A stretch of 64,000 nt of DNA from Siderastrea siderea (lineage: Eukaryota > Cnidaria > Anthozoa > Scleractinia > Rhizangiidae), in assembly GCA_964030785.1 (NCBI GenBank), contig OZ034970.1, positions 35,777,943-35,841,942 on the forward strand, given 5' to 3'. The translations under genes were made by a program, and so were the position numbers. Of the stretch, positions 34,642 to 46,039 are shown one piece after another; position 1 is the first letter of the stretch, and each line of letters starts with the position of its first letter. The notes below the pieces were generated by a model that had not been told where the DNA came from, did not search any database, and saw only the letters and a program-made list of their open reading frames with translations.

Positions 34642-36736
34642 ACTCTACAAAAATAACTCTAGAAATAACCTTCCCCAAAGGTAACTAGAACAGACAATGT
34701 TAAAAAGTTATCAACCTATCAATGTCGCCGTTATCTCCAGCATCGACTCTAACACAAGAAAAAAAACCTGTAATAAATGAATATTTAACCAGTAAATGCT
34801 CACTTTTAGTTGGAGATTTGTGGAGAACGTTCATTTTTTTTGTGGATATATGTAAATTTTGGCTTTCGGGGAAAACGTTAATATCATTTGGTATAACTGA
34901 CCGACGTATAAAACGGACGAATTATTCGTCTCAGTCGAATAATCCATCTGGTACTCGTACTGTGTATTTGATATGTCGATGCATTGGTCTAAGATCAATA
35001 ATGCAATTGATAGATGGCTAGAAGAACAAACCACACGAACTTTATCGGAGCTTTGTGACTCGCGACAAAAACTTCATGTGACTAAAATGATCTCCGTTTT
35101 ATCTTCCCGTTTTATTTACCCTGTGTAATAAATATGGTCAATTAACCTCAGATGATCAGGCGATCAAATTGACGTTTCTGTCAGATCACTGTGTGTTGAC
35201 ATCTGTTTGTCAAAATACTTCAAGATGATCTATTCCTCAAAAGTCCTTGGTACTTGATTGTAAGCCAAAGCAGCGGACCTTATTTCGTGCCTGCGCTGTG
35301 ATTTTCAGTGGACGAAGTTGCTGACTGCTGACAAGCAGACTTTCTGAGCAAATTCTTTCAGGGCAAAGTGTTTAACACACACCAAAACATCCAGATAAGT
35401 TCTTATGTTAAACAACACACACTTCATTCAAAACAACTGAATTTTAATCACGGATTTTGCTTCTTAAAGTTACAACTAACGCTAGTTTGCAACTCACCAA
35501 ACGGTATTCTCACACAACAAACTTTAAGAACCTTGCATGTAGCGTTTCCTTGTACATACCCTTAATTTGCACCGATCGAATAATATTCTAGCACCTCTTA
35601 ACAGTTTGCAAAGATCAACCTATATTCTAGTTCTTGAAGGCTTTAGTTCTTGGTGCAACAGTTATATCAATTCACTTAACCGAACGCGGAACTATATTAA
35701 CATTTGCAAACCTGCTGAGTCATGCCAAACGCATTGCAGCTACCGGTTACTGATTCAATGATGTATTCATATCATGTGCATTCACTGAGTGTTTGGCTTA
35801 TATCGGCTATCCATACAACACAAAGGCTGCCTCTTGAGCCAAACTATTGCGGTGTCACAGTGAATGGATAAATTAAATTATTCTCTTTGTTCGAAAAAGC
35901 AAAGGTATTGTATTGGCATTTTGTGTTTTTTTTTTATTTTTTTTATTTTCGCGACAAAATAAGGCCGTCCAAGGACTGGGACCGCAGGTCTGAAGTCCAA
36001 TAAAAGAGCGTCAATCCGATGAGCCATTTCCGAATTGTCTGATCTTGAGCCTCCCTATCAGAGCGAGGCTGGGTGCACTTGAATCCTTTCACATGGAAAG
36101 TGGTTTTATTTACATGGAATGCTAAAAAAGCAATTCGGAAATGGCCTATTTGAATGGGAGAAGTTGAAACTGTTTTTATGCGGTAAATTAATGTTATGGT
36201 TGACAATGTTAAAGTAAAGCAGTTAGAATGAAACAAGAATGTCATAGAAGTGTATGGACGCCTTTTTACCAAGTGAAAAAATCTAGTACAAAATGGGCAT
36301 CAACAAGTCAACCTCATGCGTGGTAGCGATCGAACAGTAAGTAGCCCTTCGAAACGAAGAAGTGAATCAAGTATAACCAATAGTCGCCCTTCAGGATTTC
36401 ATCTGCAGTCATCAAAAGTTAGAGCTAATTAACAGCAGAATAAACAGCCCAAAAGGAAATAACTCCTTATTAGCTTGCATTTGAATTGCCACACTTTTTA
36501 GGATGTTTATAGTATCAGGACTTTAATAGAACCGCCCATGTGCGACACAATAAACAGTACCAGATAAAGGTAGTGCTCAATGGCTTTCATTTGAGCGATC
36601 ATACTCTAAGTTGTCATCCAGAAGCTCGAACATTGGAGCCATATTACCTAAATTCATATTTGAATGAAAGTACCTAATACTTGACAACCTTTATAATACT
36701 TATAATATTGAAATAATCTTGATTTTCTTTTTATAG
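34642..36736. other. Region between TMEM272-like copies 1 and 2; duplicated segment 35130-35440
   Basis: Segment 35130-35440 resembles 44875-45125: shared words include TTGACATCTGTTTGTCAAAATACTTCAAGATGA versus the 44915 version, GCAGACTTTCTGAGCAAATTCTTTCAG, and TTCTTATGTTAAACAA. It marks an old non-coding duplication. A small inverted pair (GCCATTTCCGAATTG at about 36022, complement at about 36131) lies near the right end. No first exon for copy 2 was found. Confidence 0.55.
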
Positions 36737-36994
36737 TTTTCTCTGCCATTGTAGTTGTATGAGCGGTTACCTTTCCGCTCCAGATAGCTATGATTGTTAA
36801 GGGTAAGTACATCCAACGCTGCTGATTTTTAAATATTGTTTTTAAAACAGGTAGTTACACCGTTACAGTTTGGTAGCTTAATTAAATAATTTATGCTTTT
36901 TGAGGTTAAGTGCCACGAATAGGTCGTTTCAATTAACAAATAGTGTACAAACGAATAGCAACTACCAGTCTACTGGTACGACATTACTGGTAAG

Positions 36995-37285
36995 ACCTCT
37001 TACCTGAGGACGTATATATACGTCCTCACTATCTGAGTCACGTGTGTGAGGACGTATATATACATCTTTGGCATTCAAAGGGTTTTATTCCCAAGTTGTA
37101 TCTGCATGAAATATGGTTTGTCGGGGCATTTTTTCCATCGCTTTTAAAGAAACTTCATCCTCGCAAACGTTTGAACTGATATAAATTTAAAGGTTTGAAA
37201 AACTGGAAGTGACGTAGCTATTACGTTTGACCGCTGTGAAGGGCTTCACATGCTCATGGCTACAGTTTCACAGCGGTCAAACGCA
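36995..37285. repeat. Two short foldback structures in intron 2 of copy 2
   Basis: GAGGACGTATATATACGTCCTC (37013-37034) is a near-perfect palindrome and half of it recurs at 37051-37068. At 37228-37283 the word CGTTTGACCGCTGTGAA pairs with TTCACAGCGGTCAAACG across a 26-base loop. Confidence 0.75.
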
Positions 37286-37565
37286 CGACGCGTGTGCAGT
37301 TCCCACCATAATTTTACAAGAGAAAATAGGCAAATGTCGAAAGTTTCACTTTAACCGCAAAACCTAACGTCATTTATGAAAACTTAAGCTTTTTACTTTG
37401 GGAATGTGTTCAGAATAAGTAAAGTTTTATCGGCGGAAAATTTGGTTTATCGGGACATTTTATGTATCGTTTTCACACGAACCTCACGCTCGTAAAAGTC
37501 TGAACTGATTCAAACTTCAAGGCTCTGAAAAACGGAAGTGACCTTGTTTTTCGCGTTGACCGCTG
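37095..37565. repeat. Two diverged ~310-bp tandem copies
   Basis: ATGGTTTGTCGGGGCATTTT, the following CGTTTGAACTGAT and GGAAGTGACGTAG words (37111-37215) recur as TTGGTTTATCGGGACATTTT, GTCTGAACTGATTC and GGAAGTGACCTTG (37441-37545), followed in both by TTGACCGCTGT. Confidence 0.65.
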
Positions 37566-37809
37566 TAAACACTACATTGCTGCCAAGGACTGGATTTGGA
37601 CAGCGGTACTAAATGTTGGTTTTTCAAAATGGCGGCCGTTGTCAGGGGATTTCCCAATTAGGAAACAGAATTCTCGAAAGGAAACAAAGTCAATCACTAC
37701 CATGACGGTGGTCTGGATACCGGATATTAATTAGCATTAGGTTTTGTGAAGTTTTGCTTTGAATTTCTCCAAGAACTATTAAATAAAAAATGCTTAGGGA
37801 AGAAATACC

Positions 37810-37939
37810 AAAAACTCGAAAGAGTGTTTCATCAGATATCCAAACACCTCAAAGTCGGTTAAAAAAAACTCGGCTGCGCCTCAGATTTTTCAACCCACTT
37901 TTCGATGTTTGGATATCCTGATGGCTCTTTCTCGTGTTT
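37810..37939. mobile_element. 130-bp foldback MITE
   Basis: The left half (AAAACTCGAAAGAGTGTTTC, then ATCAGATATCCAAACA) pairs with the right half (TGTTTGGATATCCTGAT, then GGCTCTTTCTCGTGTTT) around a short loop rich in CTCGGCTGCGCCTC. No coding capacity. Confidence 0.8.
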
Positions 37940-38642
37940 GATACATTACATAAAGGCTAAGATCGGCGCTAAATGGTTACGATATTTCTTTGCCTCTGTA
38001 GGCAAACTTTTAACTTTATTTGGGAAAAATTTTCGTTGGGGAGGGATAAAATTACTTATTATTAAATTAAAATTTAAATTATTAAAATAATTTTAAATTA
38101 TTGAAATTATACTCTAGTTCGAAGAGCCAGCAACGAGACCACGTTGACGTAACATATATGCTCATTGTGTAATTCAATGCTGTTGCTCAAGACTTCTCTG
38201 TCTCCCTTAAGGTGTCAAATATAAGGATGAGTGCCGGCCTGTGGAAAGCATGATGCCCGTTTACTTGATTGTGGCTGGAGCAATTAACTTCTTTAACTGT
38301 TGCTGTTGTGGCGAAAACAAAGACAGACGCCAGACGGAAAATGAAGCTGCAAATCCACTTCAGTCTCTAGTAAAATTATTCAGCTTTGCTTGGTTTGACT
38401 GTGGGAACGTATGGATTTACAAAAACTACGAGCCAAACTACACTGACCCCGGCAGTCCTGCGTTTTGTAACAAGTCACTGTACCTGTTTGTTTTCTGGGT
38501 GACCACTGCTTATTACATCATCTATGGCATAGTGGTGATTGGTGTGTGCTTAGCCATGATTTGGATGGCTAGGCAGTTCGGACGCGAGTCGTTTGAAAGA
38601 AAGCCTGGCCATTTCAGCAGGAAGGTATTTGTGTAAAAAGTG

Positions 38643-38995
38643 GTCATGAAATTTTACGACATTTCATGACAAATCATGATTTTTCATGATAATTCATGAC
38701 TTGTCAAACAAATATCATGAACTGTCATGACAAAGTCATGACTGTTCATGACACAGTCATGACACGTGATGACCGTTTATTACAAAATCTGATTAGTCAT
38801 TAATTTCTCATGACAAGTCATAAAAACCTTGGTGAAGTCATGACATTTTGGTTCTGATCCTCACAATTTGAGGGCCATCATGAAATTTTCATGATAAGTG
38901 GTAGTGAATTAAGCAAAGTCATGACAGCTGATGACCAACCACAAGAAATGGTGGTTTCTTTAGTTCAATAATCATGACATTAAGTCATGACTTTT
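38643..38995. repeat. TCATGA-rich region downstream of copy 2
   Basis: The palindromic hexamer TCATGA and close forms (TCATGAC, CATGACA) occur more than twenty times in about 350 bp, irregularly spaced, starting 7 bp after the stop codon of copy 2. Such density is not expected by chance. It might be a decayed tandem array of a 10-12-bp unit. Confidence 0.75.
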
Positions 38996-41004
38996 AACAG
39001 TAACAAAAGATCAAAAAGATGGTTTCCATTTTTTATCATTTATTGGTATTTACAACAGGGTTTAGAAAGCATTCTTTTGCAGTTGGCACAAGTAACAGAA
39101 CCCTAAAACCTGTGAAGTTAATCACTCTGCTACCCTGAACAAAAAACCACCACCCTCCTCCTCAAGCCCATTTGACATACTCATTACTGTAATCGTCTAT
39201 AATGCTATCTAGTAGAATCTTCCCCCATGAAACAACTTTTTTTTCCTTAGTAATTGTTCAAGGTAGTAGTAGTCTACAGCAAGCGAATAAAGGGAAATAG
39301 GTATAACAGCTGTCTTAGCGAAAAAAACCCAGTCCCATTTCGTCCACAAATCTAAACGTATTTCCCTCGGCGCTGATTGACATTGAGGACAACTTTGGTC
39401 GTAGATCTAAAGTAAATAAATGAATGAATAAATAAAAAAGGGTATCATTTAGGGAATAAGCATAATTTTCATGCAAAATGTAAGAAAGAGTAGATTTATT
39501 GCCCAGATCATGGAGCATACAGGGTGCTCTTTGTAAACTTTAAAAGAATGTTGCCCCAATTAAATGGCTCAACAAAGGCTTCATCAAAACAGATACAATA
39601 AGCTAAGGGAAGTAGATGGAGATGGTCCTAGTGAAGTCATGAAGCAGTAGGACCAAACTTTGCTACCACCAGGTTTATTTGATTGCTGGCTTCACCTGAA
39701 GCAAAACCAGGCTGCTCTCAAGGTTTCATATAAAACTGAAATCGAATTTGTAAAATTATACCTACATTGAGTTGCTGATTACTGATAGCTAGTTTCCCTG
39801 GTAATCTGTTGATGCGGTCTGCAGGCCTGATGTTCAGAAATACACCATCCACCTCATCAAGCTATTAAAAGCAAATTTTGGTCAAAAATGTTATAAATGT
39901 AAGTGACCATTAACAACTTAGGTGGAGGGTGGTCAGAACTGCAGCAGTAGAAAGCCTCGAGAGTACTGTGAGATGAAATTAAAGCGGTCAGTGTAAAATG
40001 CAGACTGCAGACTAAGGGTAAATGAAGACTTGGGGTAAACTCCAGAACGAAGAGCGCAGACTTCACTAGGGATCCCTGAGAATCATACGCATGGCCTGAT
40101 TTATGGGCCTACATTAACAGAGAAAGACAAACAGAAAACAAGCAAAAACAGCTCCAGTACATAGTATTGCCCCTTGGCCACGCAGTAAGCAGCACGCGCA
40201 GGAAAGGAAATTGAAGTAATCAGGGATCCTTTGGATCTGGTTAGGAATACACAGTAATGTTTTGTTGTGGTCAATTAAGTGTAGTTGCTTATTTTATGTC
40301 AACATTTTTTTCATTGTTGTTATTATTATTTTCTGCATACTACGTAGCCAATTTAAATAATAAATTTTGCCAGTAGCTGGCTACACTGATTCATGGACAG
40401 TAAGTTGCCTACATGAAATCATTTTCTGCATACCGCGTAGCCACTGCGAATAGATAATATCTGTGTATCGCGTAGCTAGCTGCATAGTAAATAGTTCATG
40501 TGGTGGGGGATTCTGCATTCATGACCACAAGTAGGCAGTTGCGTAAACCTACTGCCTACTTGTGACACCTTTTTTTTTCAAATTTAGCATCTCTTTGTTA
40601 GAACTTCTCCTAACATGTACTTTCCCTTGTGCAAAAGTCTGTCTTTAGCTGACCTTGCTACATCGCAATGCAAGTACACAGAGGAAATCCAGAGGAATCA
40701 AAGGAACTGTCGTCACCTGCAGCTACTGTAGATGATTATTGTACTTTCCTGAGTCATCGTACAATAAGCTGAAATCGCACATAATCTCCTTGAATGTTTC
40801 AGCATTTCAATGACGGTTTGAAATTTATTGCTCTGCTTAATACTTCAATGCCACTTGCGTCATCAGTCTCAACTTTTCATACTTTTTGTAAGATCCGCTT
40901 CGTCTCCTTGACCAAGAAGGTCAAGAAGGAAACGTTGTCACGTCTGCCAGTGGCGACCGCCATTTTGCTTTTCATGGAGCAGAGCGCGCAAGACACGCTG
41001 GGCT
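38996..41004. other. Non-coding stretch
   Basis: CTGCATACTACGTAGCCA-type words recur near 40335, 40427 and 40463 with TAG CTAGCTG variants. No gene was recognised. The frame 40794-41045 has no recognisable family and lies just upstream of the DIRS-like gag relic. Confidence 0.35.
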
Positions 41005-41433
41005 ATGCAGCCTCGATCCCAGGGTTCAAGTTGTGTGTCACGTAAGTTGTCACGCTACAGTTCAGCAGAGTTGTTTGGTGGGGAAAGGTGCGAAATTTTT
41101 TGGCGCGTCGCTTTGAATTTCACACCAGAAGGGAGAATTATCTGCAGGAACGTTAATCGGGTCAAGGGTTGCGACCTTTTTTATTGTAACTTTGCTCATG
41201 TGTGTAGCCATAAGGTAAATGGGAAGGCATGCGCACAATCGCACCCTCGCTATAGCCACCAAGGGGGGCCTAGGAGTGCTGTCTCCACCCCATCCCTTCC
41301 CGCCATTACCAGAAATCGGAGTCATATTGCGTCACGAATACCGCACGTCAATCAAATAGAACTTAAAAAATGGCCTCCCGATGTTACAAAGAAATGTATG
41401 GGATCTAAAACAAAACCTTTTTTTTTTTGGTAG
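41005..41433 (+). pseudogene. DIRS-like retroelement, gag-like C-terminal fragment
   Basis: This frame contains GRIICRNVNRVKGCDLFYCNF followed by AHVCSHK, KACAQSHP. The pattern ICRNxN…C…CxFxHVC…HP matches the cysteine/histidine knuckle near the end of the gag-like protein of DIRS-type elements in cnidarians. The rest of gag is not recognisable. It lies about 1.1 kb upstream of a DIRS-like RT fragment on the same strand, so both probably derive from one element. Confidence 0.6.
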
Positions 41434-42429
41434 TTTAAATATATTAATTTCTATGTGCCGACCTCTCATTGATAAATAGTTTCCAACTGCACTACAAAGC
41501 GAAGGTTTTTTTACAGTTTCGTTTATTATTTGAGTCGCGAAATAAAGGCAAAATAACAAGGATTCTCGATCATACGTCCTTTTATCGTTTCATCAAAATA
41601 CCTTCACTTACCGTGATTTCTGAGCTTTGAGCTGCCCGCGTGTTTCATGCTTTCATCGGCTCCGACCCCTCAAAATTTTCTTCAGTTTACGATCTTTGTA
41701 AATACGTAAAATATAGCCTTCCCCGATAACATAGGAGGCCGCAAATTAACACCGAAAAAAGGCTTTTTCACGAATCAACTCAACCTTCATCTGGGCTCGC
41801 GAATGTCCTGAAGGACGCGAAGAACGATTTCTTTCCATCGCTTTCTTCTTACAAAAAGCTGCCATGTTTACTTTAGCTTAGCAGCCTAGCATTTCCACGC
41901 TTTCTACCGCTGTTTCAAAAATCTGTAGTCTCCTAAATGGATTTACACAACAGTTTAATAGATCAGAAAGCGAATGGAAAGTCAAGCATCGTTCTTCCAA
42001 AATAAAAGTAGAGACCAAGAGACGTCACAACAACGGACAAGGATGCTTAGACTGTTTACTCAATGAAGTTACGTAAGATCAGTTCTTCGTTTTTGAAACA
42101 TTAGAATCCTGTTGAATCAGCGGAATTATTTCTTGTAGGCAACAAAGGAACTATTGCGTTACAGACGTTACAGACTGTTACAGATGAATGTTGTGGATTT
42201 TGATCACCTTCTGTACCCTGAATTAAAAATTTTACATTGGTTAAAACTAATCCAATCGTTTTTGCTTTGTATTTTTTGTATGGTTATTTTATTAAGCTCA
42301 GTTAGACGGCTTGGAGCGGTGTTTATTATCCCCAGGCAACGCTTTCGTGACGATCGAAAATTCTAACTAGTGTAAAACTATATGCCGCTTGCTATTTCAA
42401 GCGGGACCCAGTGACTACCCATTTCCTCA

Positions 42430-42945
42430 CCCTTTAATGCAGATCTCTGGATGGCAGAATTTCGCGAGGACGAGGACCGCCTCTTTCTCTCAGATGGCAT
42501 TTTCCATGGTTTCCAATTGGCTACCCCAGGTACTCAATTTAAACCTGCGCACGCAACCAATTATAAATCGGCTACTAATGTCTTAGCTTAAGCACAGTTG
42601 AACAAGCGATTGCTGGCGAAATCACAGAAGGCAATTACGTTATTATTTAATCTAAACCTACCATAGTTAGCGCGCTAGAAGCAATTCCTAAACCTGAATC
42701 ATCAGATGTCCGCCTTATCCATGATTGTTCCCGTCCCCGCTCATTTAAGTTCCAAACTCTGGATGATGCTATACAGCTTCTGCGACCTAATAATTTTATG
42801 GCTAAGATGACATGCTTATCGTTCATTCCCTATCCACCCAAGTTATTTTCCGGCTACTGGATTACACTGGCAGTTTGATGGCGATGATGATGTCACTTAT
42901 TTCTATGACACACGGCTTGCCTTTCGGTTGAACAGCTCAGCTGGG
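42430..42945 (+). pseudogene. DIRS-like reverse transcriptase fragment with frameshifts
   Basis: Across several frames the plus strand encodes a typical DIRS pol N-terminal stretch: EFREDEDRLFLSDGIFHGF, then VEQAIAGEITEGNYV, SALEAIPKPESSDVRLIHDC and SRPRSF, then AIQLLRPNNFMAKMT. After a frameshift, IHPSYFPATGLHWQF and DVTYFYDTRLAF follow. The IRLIHDCSRP-type block and the YFYDTRLPFG-type block are diagnostic of the DIRS group RT. The YxDD catalytic motif, RNase H, methyltransferase-like and tyrosine recombinase domains are absent. At least three frame changes and two stops show long inactivity. Confidence 0.8.
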
Positions 42946-44395
42946 ACACAGTAGAGTGTCTTTAGCTCATTAAGTTAATCAAGATTTTTGGTACTGTGGG
43001 TATGTTTTAAGTTTAGGGCGCGTTATGCCTTATGTTGGTCTCTTCAGGAATGGGAATAGACAGAATGGGAATGATACGAAATATTAGAATATGTAACAGG
43101 AAAAAAACCAACCGTGCCAAAAATTAAGACTGAAAACTGACCGCAGGTTTCCTTTCTCAGGCTCGGTGGGAGAATTTAATTTTGCTGCGGATGCGCACTT
43201 ATTTTGGTCAGCCATTTTGATATCGCCAAGTGATTCACAGCTTTTTCATTCTGCTCATTAGTCTATGTTCATTCTGACCGCAAATAGCAGAATACATGGA
43301 ATGGCATAAACTACCACTACAAGTAATTTAAAAACGAACCAAAAAGCCATTCAAATTATTATCATTCCAGATTGGTTCCCAAATCGCGCTCTTTGCTGCT
43401 ATGTGTTGTAAAGTATAAAGAAAGCGGCAATTTTCAACAATTTTGTACACTTTTTTCTTAAACCTAAAAAATCAGTAACTTCAATACTAAACTTTTTCTT
43501 GTTTTCTTTATACAAATTTTCGTGAAAGTGTCATCAATCTTGTAAAAAGAGCTTGTGAAGGCGGTGCTTGCGTTCACCGGATGGTTACCAGGAAGCAGCT
43601 CATGCAACGTGCCAACCTTTCTTTTTTTGGCTTTTTTGTTACTGTTTGTGATTTATGCTTCCTGCCTTTGCTTTTCCTCACAAGCCAATGGTAACCAATA
43701 CTTTTTCGTCATTAGTGTGCACTTCTTGACTGAGTACAAGGGCTGGACAGGAAAACATTCGGCTCGAGGTCTTGGCGTAAGGTCCTCGCGCAGTGAAGTT
43801 CGCACGCGGTGACCGAGAGACAATTATTTTTCAGTCCGGCCCTCCCACTCAGCCAATCAGTTTACCATAAAACTGTTTTTTTAATGCTTAATTTTATTAG
43901 GTATTTTTGAAGATATGCTTGTGATATACTCGATAAACATTTAAGTGCGTGCCTGTGCTGAATGAAAAAGAAGACGTGTGTAAGACTGGACGGCTTTTCC
44001 CGGTTCGGCTTGCTTCCACCCTGATACGGCCCTACTCAAGTCAGCTTGCCATACATCAGCGGGGCCATTTGGTGGTACAATAATAATAACTTCTTTTTAA
44101 TACCACGGATGACCAACTGGTTTAAGTGAATTTTCTCCATTAAAGCCCATTTACAATCACACATTAAGATTGCTACCGGACCTTTGGTTAGTTGTACAGC
44201 ACAAAACACCCGTTTATTAAAGTGAGTCATTTCAACCGTCTTTACTTTTCACATGTTTTGGGCTGGTGAACTCACCAACCCATGGATTCGCCAACTCAGG
44301 CCAATATCAGCACGGGGCAATCGAGAAGTCGAGTACCTTTCCCACCGAGCCCGGTCGTATGAAAAAATAAAAAGAAATCAACTTTGCTTAACTAG
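42946..44395. other. Non-coding stretch, nothing recognised
   Basis: Short frames only (43555-43812 and 44036-44230); no family features. Confidence 0.3.
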
Positions 44396-44630
44396 GGTTT
44401 TTTTTTAACTGACAAACCTGTGGCCCTCGGTTTCCAGATGGAATTGGAATCAGGAAATGTTGGGTTTTGAGGAGGAAGGAAAAGCCGGAGGACTCGGAGA
44501 AAAAATCCTCAGAGCAAGGACGAGAACCAAAAAAACACTCAACCCACATATGACGTCGGGTGCGGGAATCGAACCCGGGCCATATTGGTGGGAGGCAATT
44601 GCTCTCACCATTACGCCATCCCTGCTCCCC
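44396..44630 (-). mobile_element. tRNA-Gly(CCC)-derived SINE
   Basis: Read on the minus strand from 44630, the head GGGAGCAGGGATGGCGTAAT includes an A-box (TGGCGTAATGGTGAG), an intact anticodon loop CTCCCAC (anticodon CCC, Gly) and the B-box GGTTCGATTCC. After the tRNA-related head (about 44558-44630) comes a body with CTCTGAGGATTTTTTCTCCG and TTTTCCTTCCTCCTCAAAAC, ending near a T/A run at about 44397. The anticodon stem is mispaired, so it is not a functional tRNA. Frames on either strand here are translations of the SINE. Confidence 0.82.
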
Positions 44631-45276
44631 AAAGCCTCTTTATTCTTGTAGTTAAGTTCTACGCACGTTCCTTCGTAATTCGTATTGCTGCGGTTTCTTT
44701 AAACTCAAAAGAACATTTCTGCACTAAAAGCATAGAAAACAAAGTATGGAGCTTTTTGTGTTCCCACTAAAAAGTTCATTAACATCCTTAAGAAGCTTAT
44801 TTCTGACTGGCTTATTTGCCATTTTGCATTTTTGTCAGGCTCTGTCGACCGCTAATTAAATGAATTCGCTCTTGTAAACAAATGGTCCAATCGACCTTTA
44901 TATTCTGGATTCACTGTTTGACATCTATGGGTCAAAAAATACTTCAAGATGACCCACTCGTAAAATGTTCTTAGTACTTGACCAACCATCATTTTAGTGG
45001 ACGGAACTGCTAGCTGATGAACGAGCAGACTTCTGGTTCAAATTCTTTCAGCAAGGGTCTAAACAGCACGTATCAGAAGAGTCCCACCATGCAAATACTT
45101 ATGTTCAACAAAACCCACAGCCATAAAGGACAGAGAGTGAAACTTCGGGTATAGCCTTTGGGATATTTAAGTTTCATAAATTAAAGTTGTTTAGGATAAC
45201 AAATGCAGAAGTCAATGAAACCAATTTCCGGTACCATTCTCGTCCCCAGGACAGCCCGTGCCCTAAATAACTTTAC
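44631..45276. other. Non-coding stretch with segment duplicated from 35.1-35.4 kb
   Basis: About 44875-45125 resembles 35130-35440 (see that entry). No gene was recognised. Confidence 0.5.
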
Positions 45277-45482
45277 TTGCATAAAGCAACTTAAGATTAA
45301 TAAGTGGGAATTTCTGCAGCCATTCCCTGTGTTCTAGAGGATTTTCTTGCACGTTATTATGGATAAATCGGTCAAAGGCGGACTAAAGAGTATACGAAAC
45401 ACAATGACGGTGGGAAAAAATCCTCAGGAAAACAGGGAACAGTGGCAGAAATTTCCACTTAATCTTAATTTGCTTTATGCAA
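45277..45482. mobile_element. 206-bp foldback MITE
   Basis: TTGCATAAAGCAACTTAAGA followed by TTAATAAGTGGGAATTTCTGC pairs with the complement ending CTTTATGCAA at 45482. Pairing continues with CCCTGTGTTCTAGAGGATTTT against AAAATCCTCAGGAAAACAGGG. The stem is about 70 bp around a ~65-base loop. Confidence 0.82.
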
Positions 45483-46039
45483 CCGGGCCCAGAGCCGGAA
45501 CTAAAAATGGCGAAAATTCAAAATGATGAAATAGTGCATGAGCCAGAGGGGGTGAATGGTACCACTTGGGGGGACAAAGAGTGACATACATTTTTGGAAC
45601 GCTCTTTACCCTTAGTAAAAGAATATATGTGATAGCATCTGCAAAAGTGTCATCTTCCATGATTTTTCAAGGGGGTGGGGTGAGTAAAATTTTTGGTCCT
45701 ATCCTGCTTTTCCAGTTAATCATGAACTTCTACTGGCCTACCCATCTAGAGTGTGGGGATTTATCTTCTGCAAGATAAGGATAAAAACGACTCTTTTTTT
45801 CCTTTGCGATCTTGTGAAGATAATTTTATGCACTGAAAAGGTTTTAATGAGCCTTCAGTCTGAGCCGCTGACCACTTTGACTCGTGTCACAGCCACAAGT
45901 GGAGTTGTTTCACATAAGCTGGCGTGTCTCATGAAGAAACAGTGAAAAATGCATAACTGACCCTTCAGACGATTGAAGTGTGTAATGAAGAGGTTCAGGT
46001 TAGACTTTTTTAATGGAAATATCAGGCAATTATTAAGTT
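45483..46039. other. Non-coding stretch
   Basis: No gene or repeat recognised. Confidence 0.3.

Larger units (their letters stand above)
36737..38636 (+). pseudogene. TMEM272-like copy 2, with an in-frame stop in exon 2
   Basis: Exon 2 (36737-36802, 66 nt as in copies 1 and 3, donor AAGGGTAAGTAC) and exon 3 (38212-38636, acceptor CCCTTAAG) keep the phase-1 junctions. Exon 3 reads GVKYKDECRPVESMM, then membrane segments, KNYEPNYTDP, a Cys, SLYLFVFWVTTAYY and a longer basic C-terminus ending KVFV. Exon 3 is fully open for 141 residues and even extends beyond copy 1. In exon 2, however, codon 8 is TGA (36760-36762), where copies 1 and 3 have ACC and TCC. No matching first exon is visible upstream. 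Either the copy is dead, or it is transcribed from another start that skips exon 2. The strongly conserved exon 3 suggests recent loss or continuing use. Confidence 0.65.

Noticed and set aside
41062..41325. Minus-strand frame opposite the gag-like relic
   Set aside because: The plus strand carries the Cys/His knuckle pattern; the minus frame is its shadow.
44450..44651. Short proteins on both strands at 44.5 kb
   Set aside because: Translations of the tRNA-Gly-derived SINE; no independent coding evidence.
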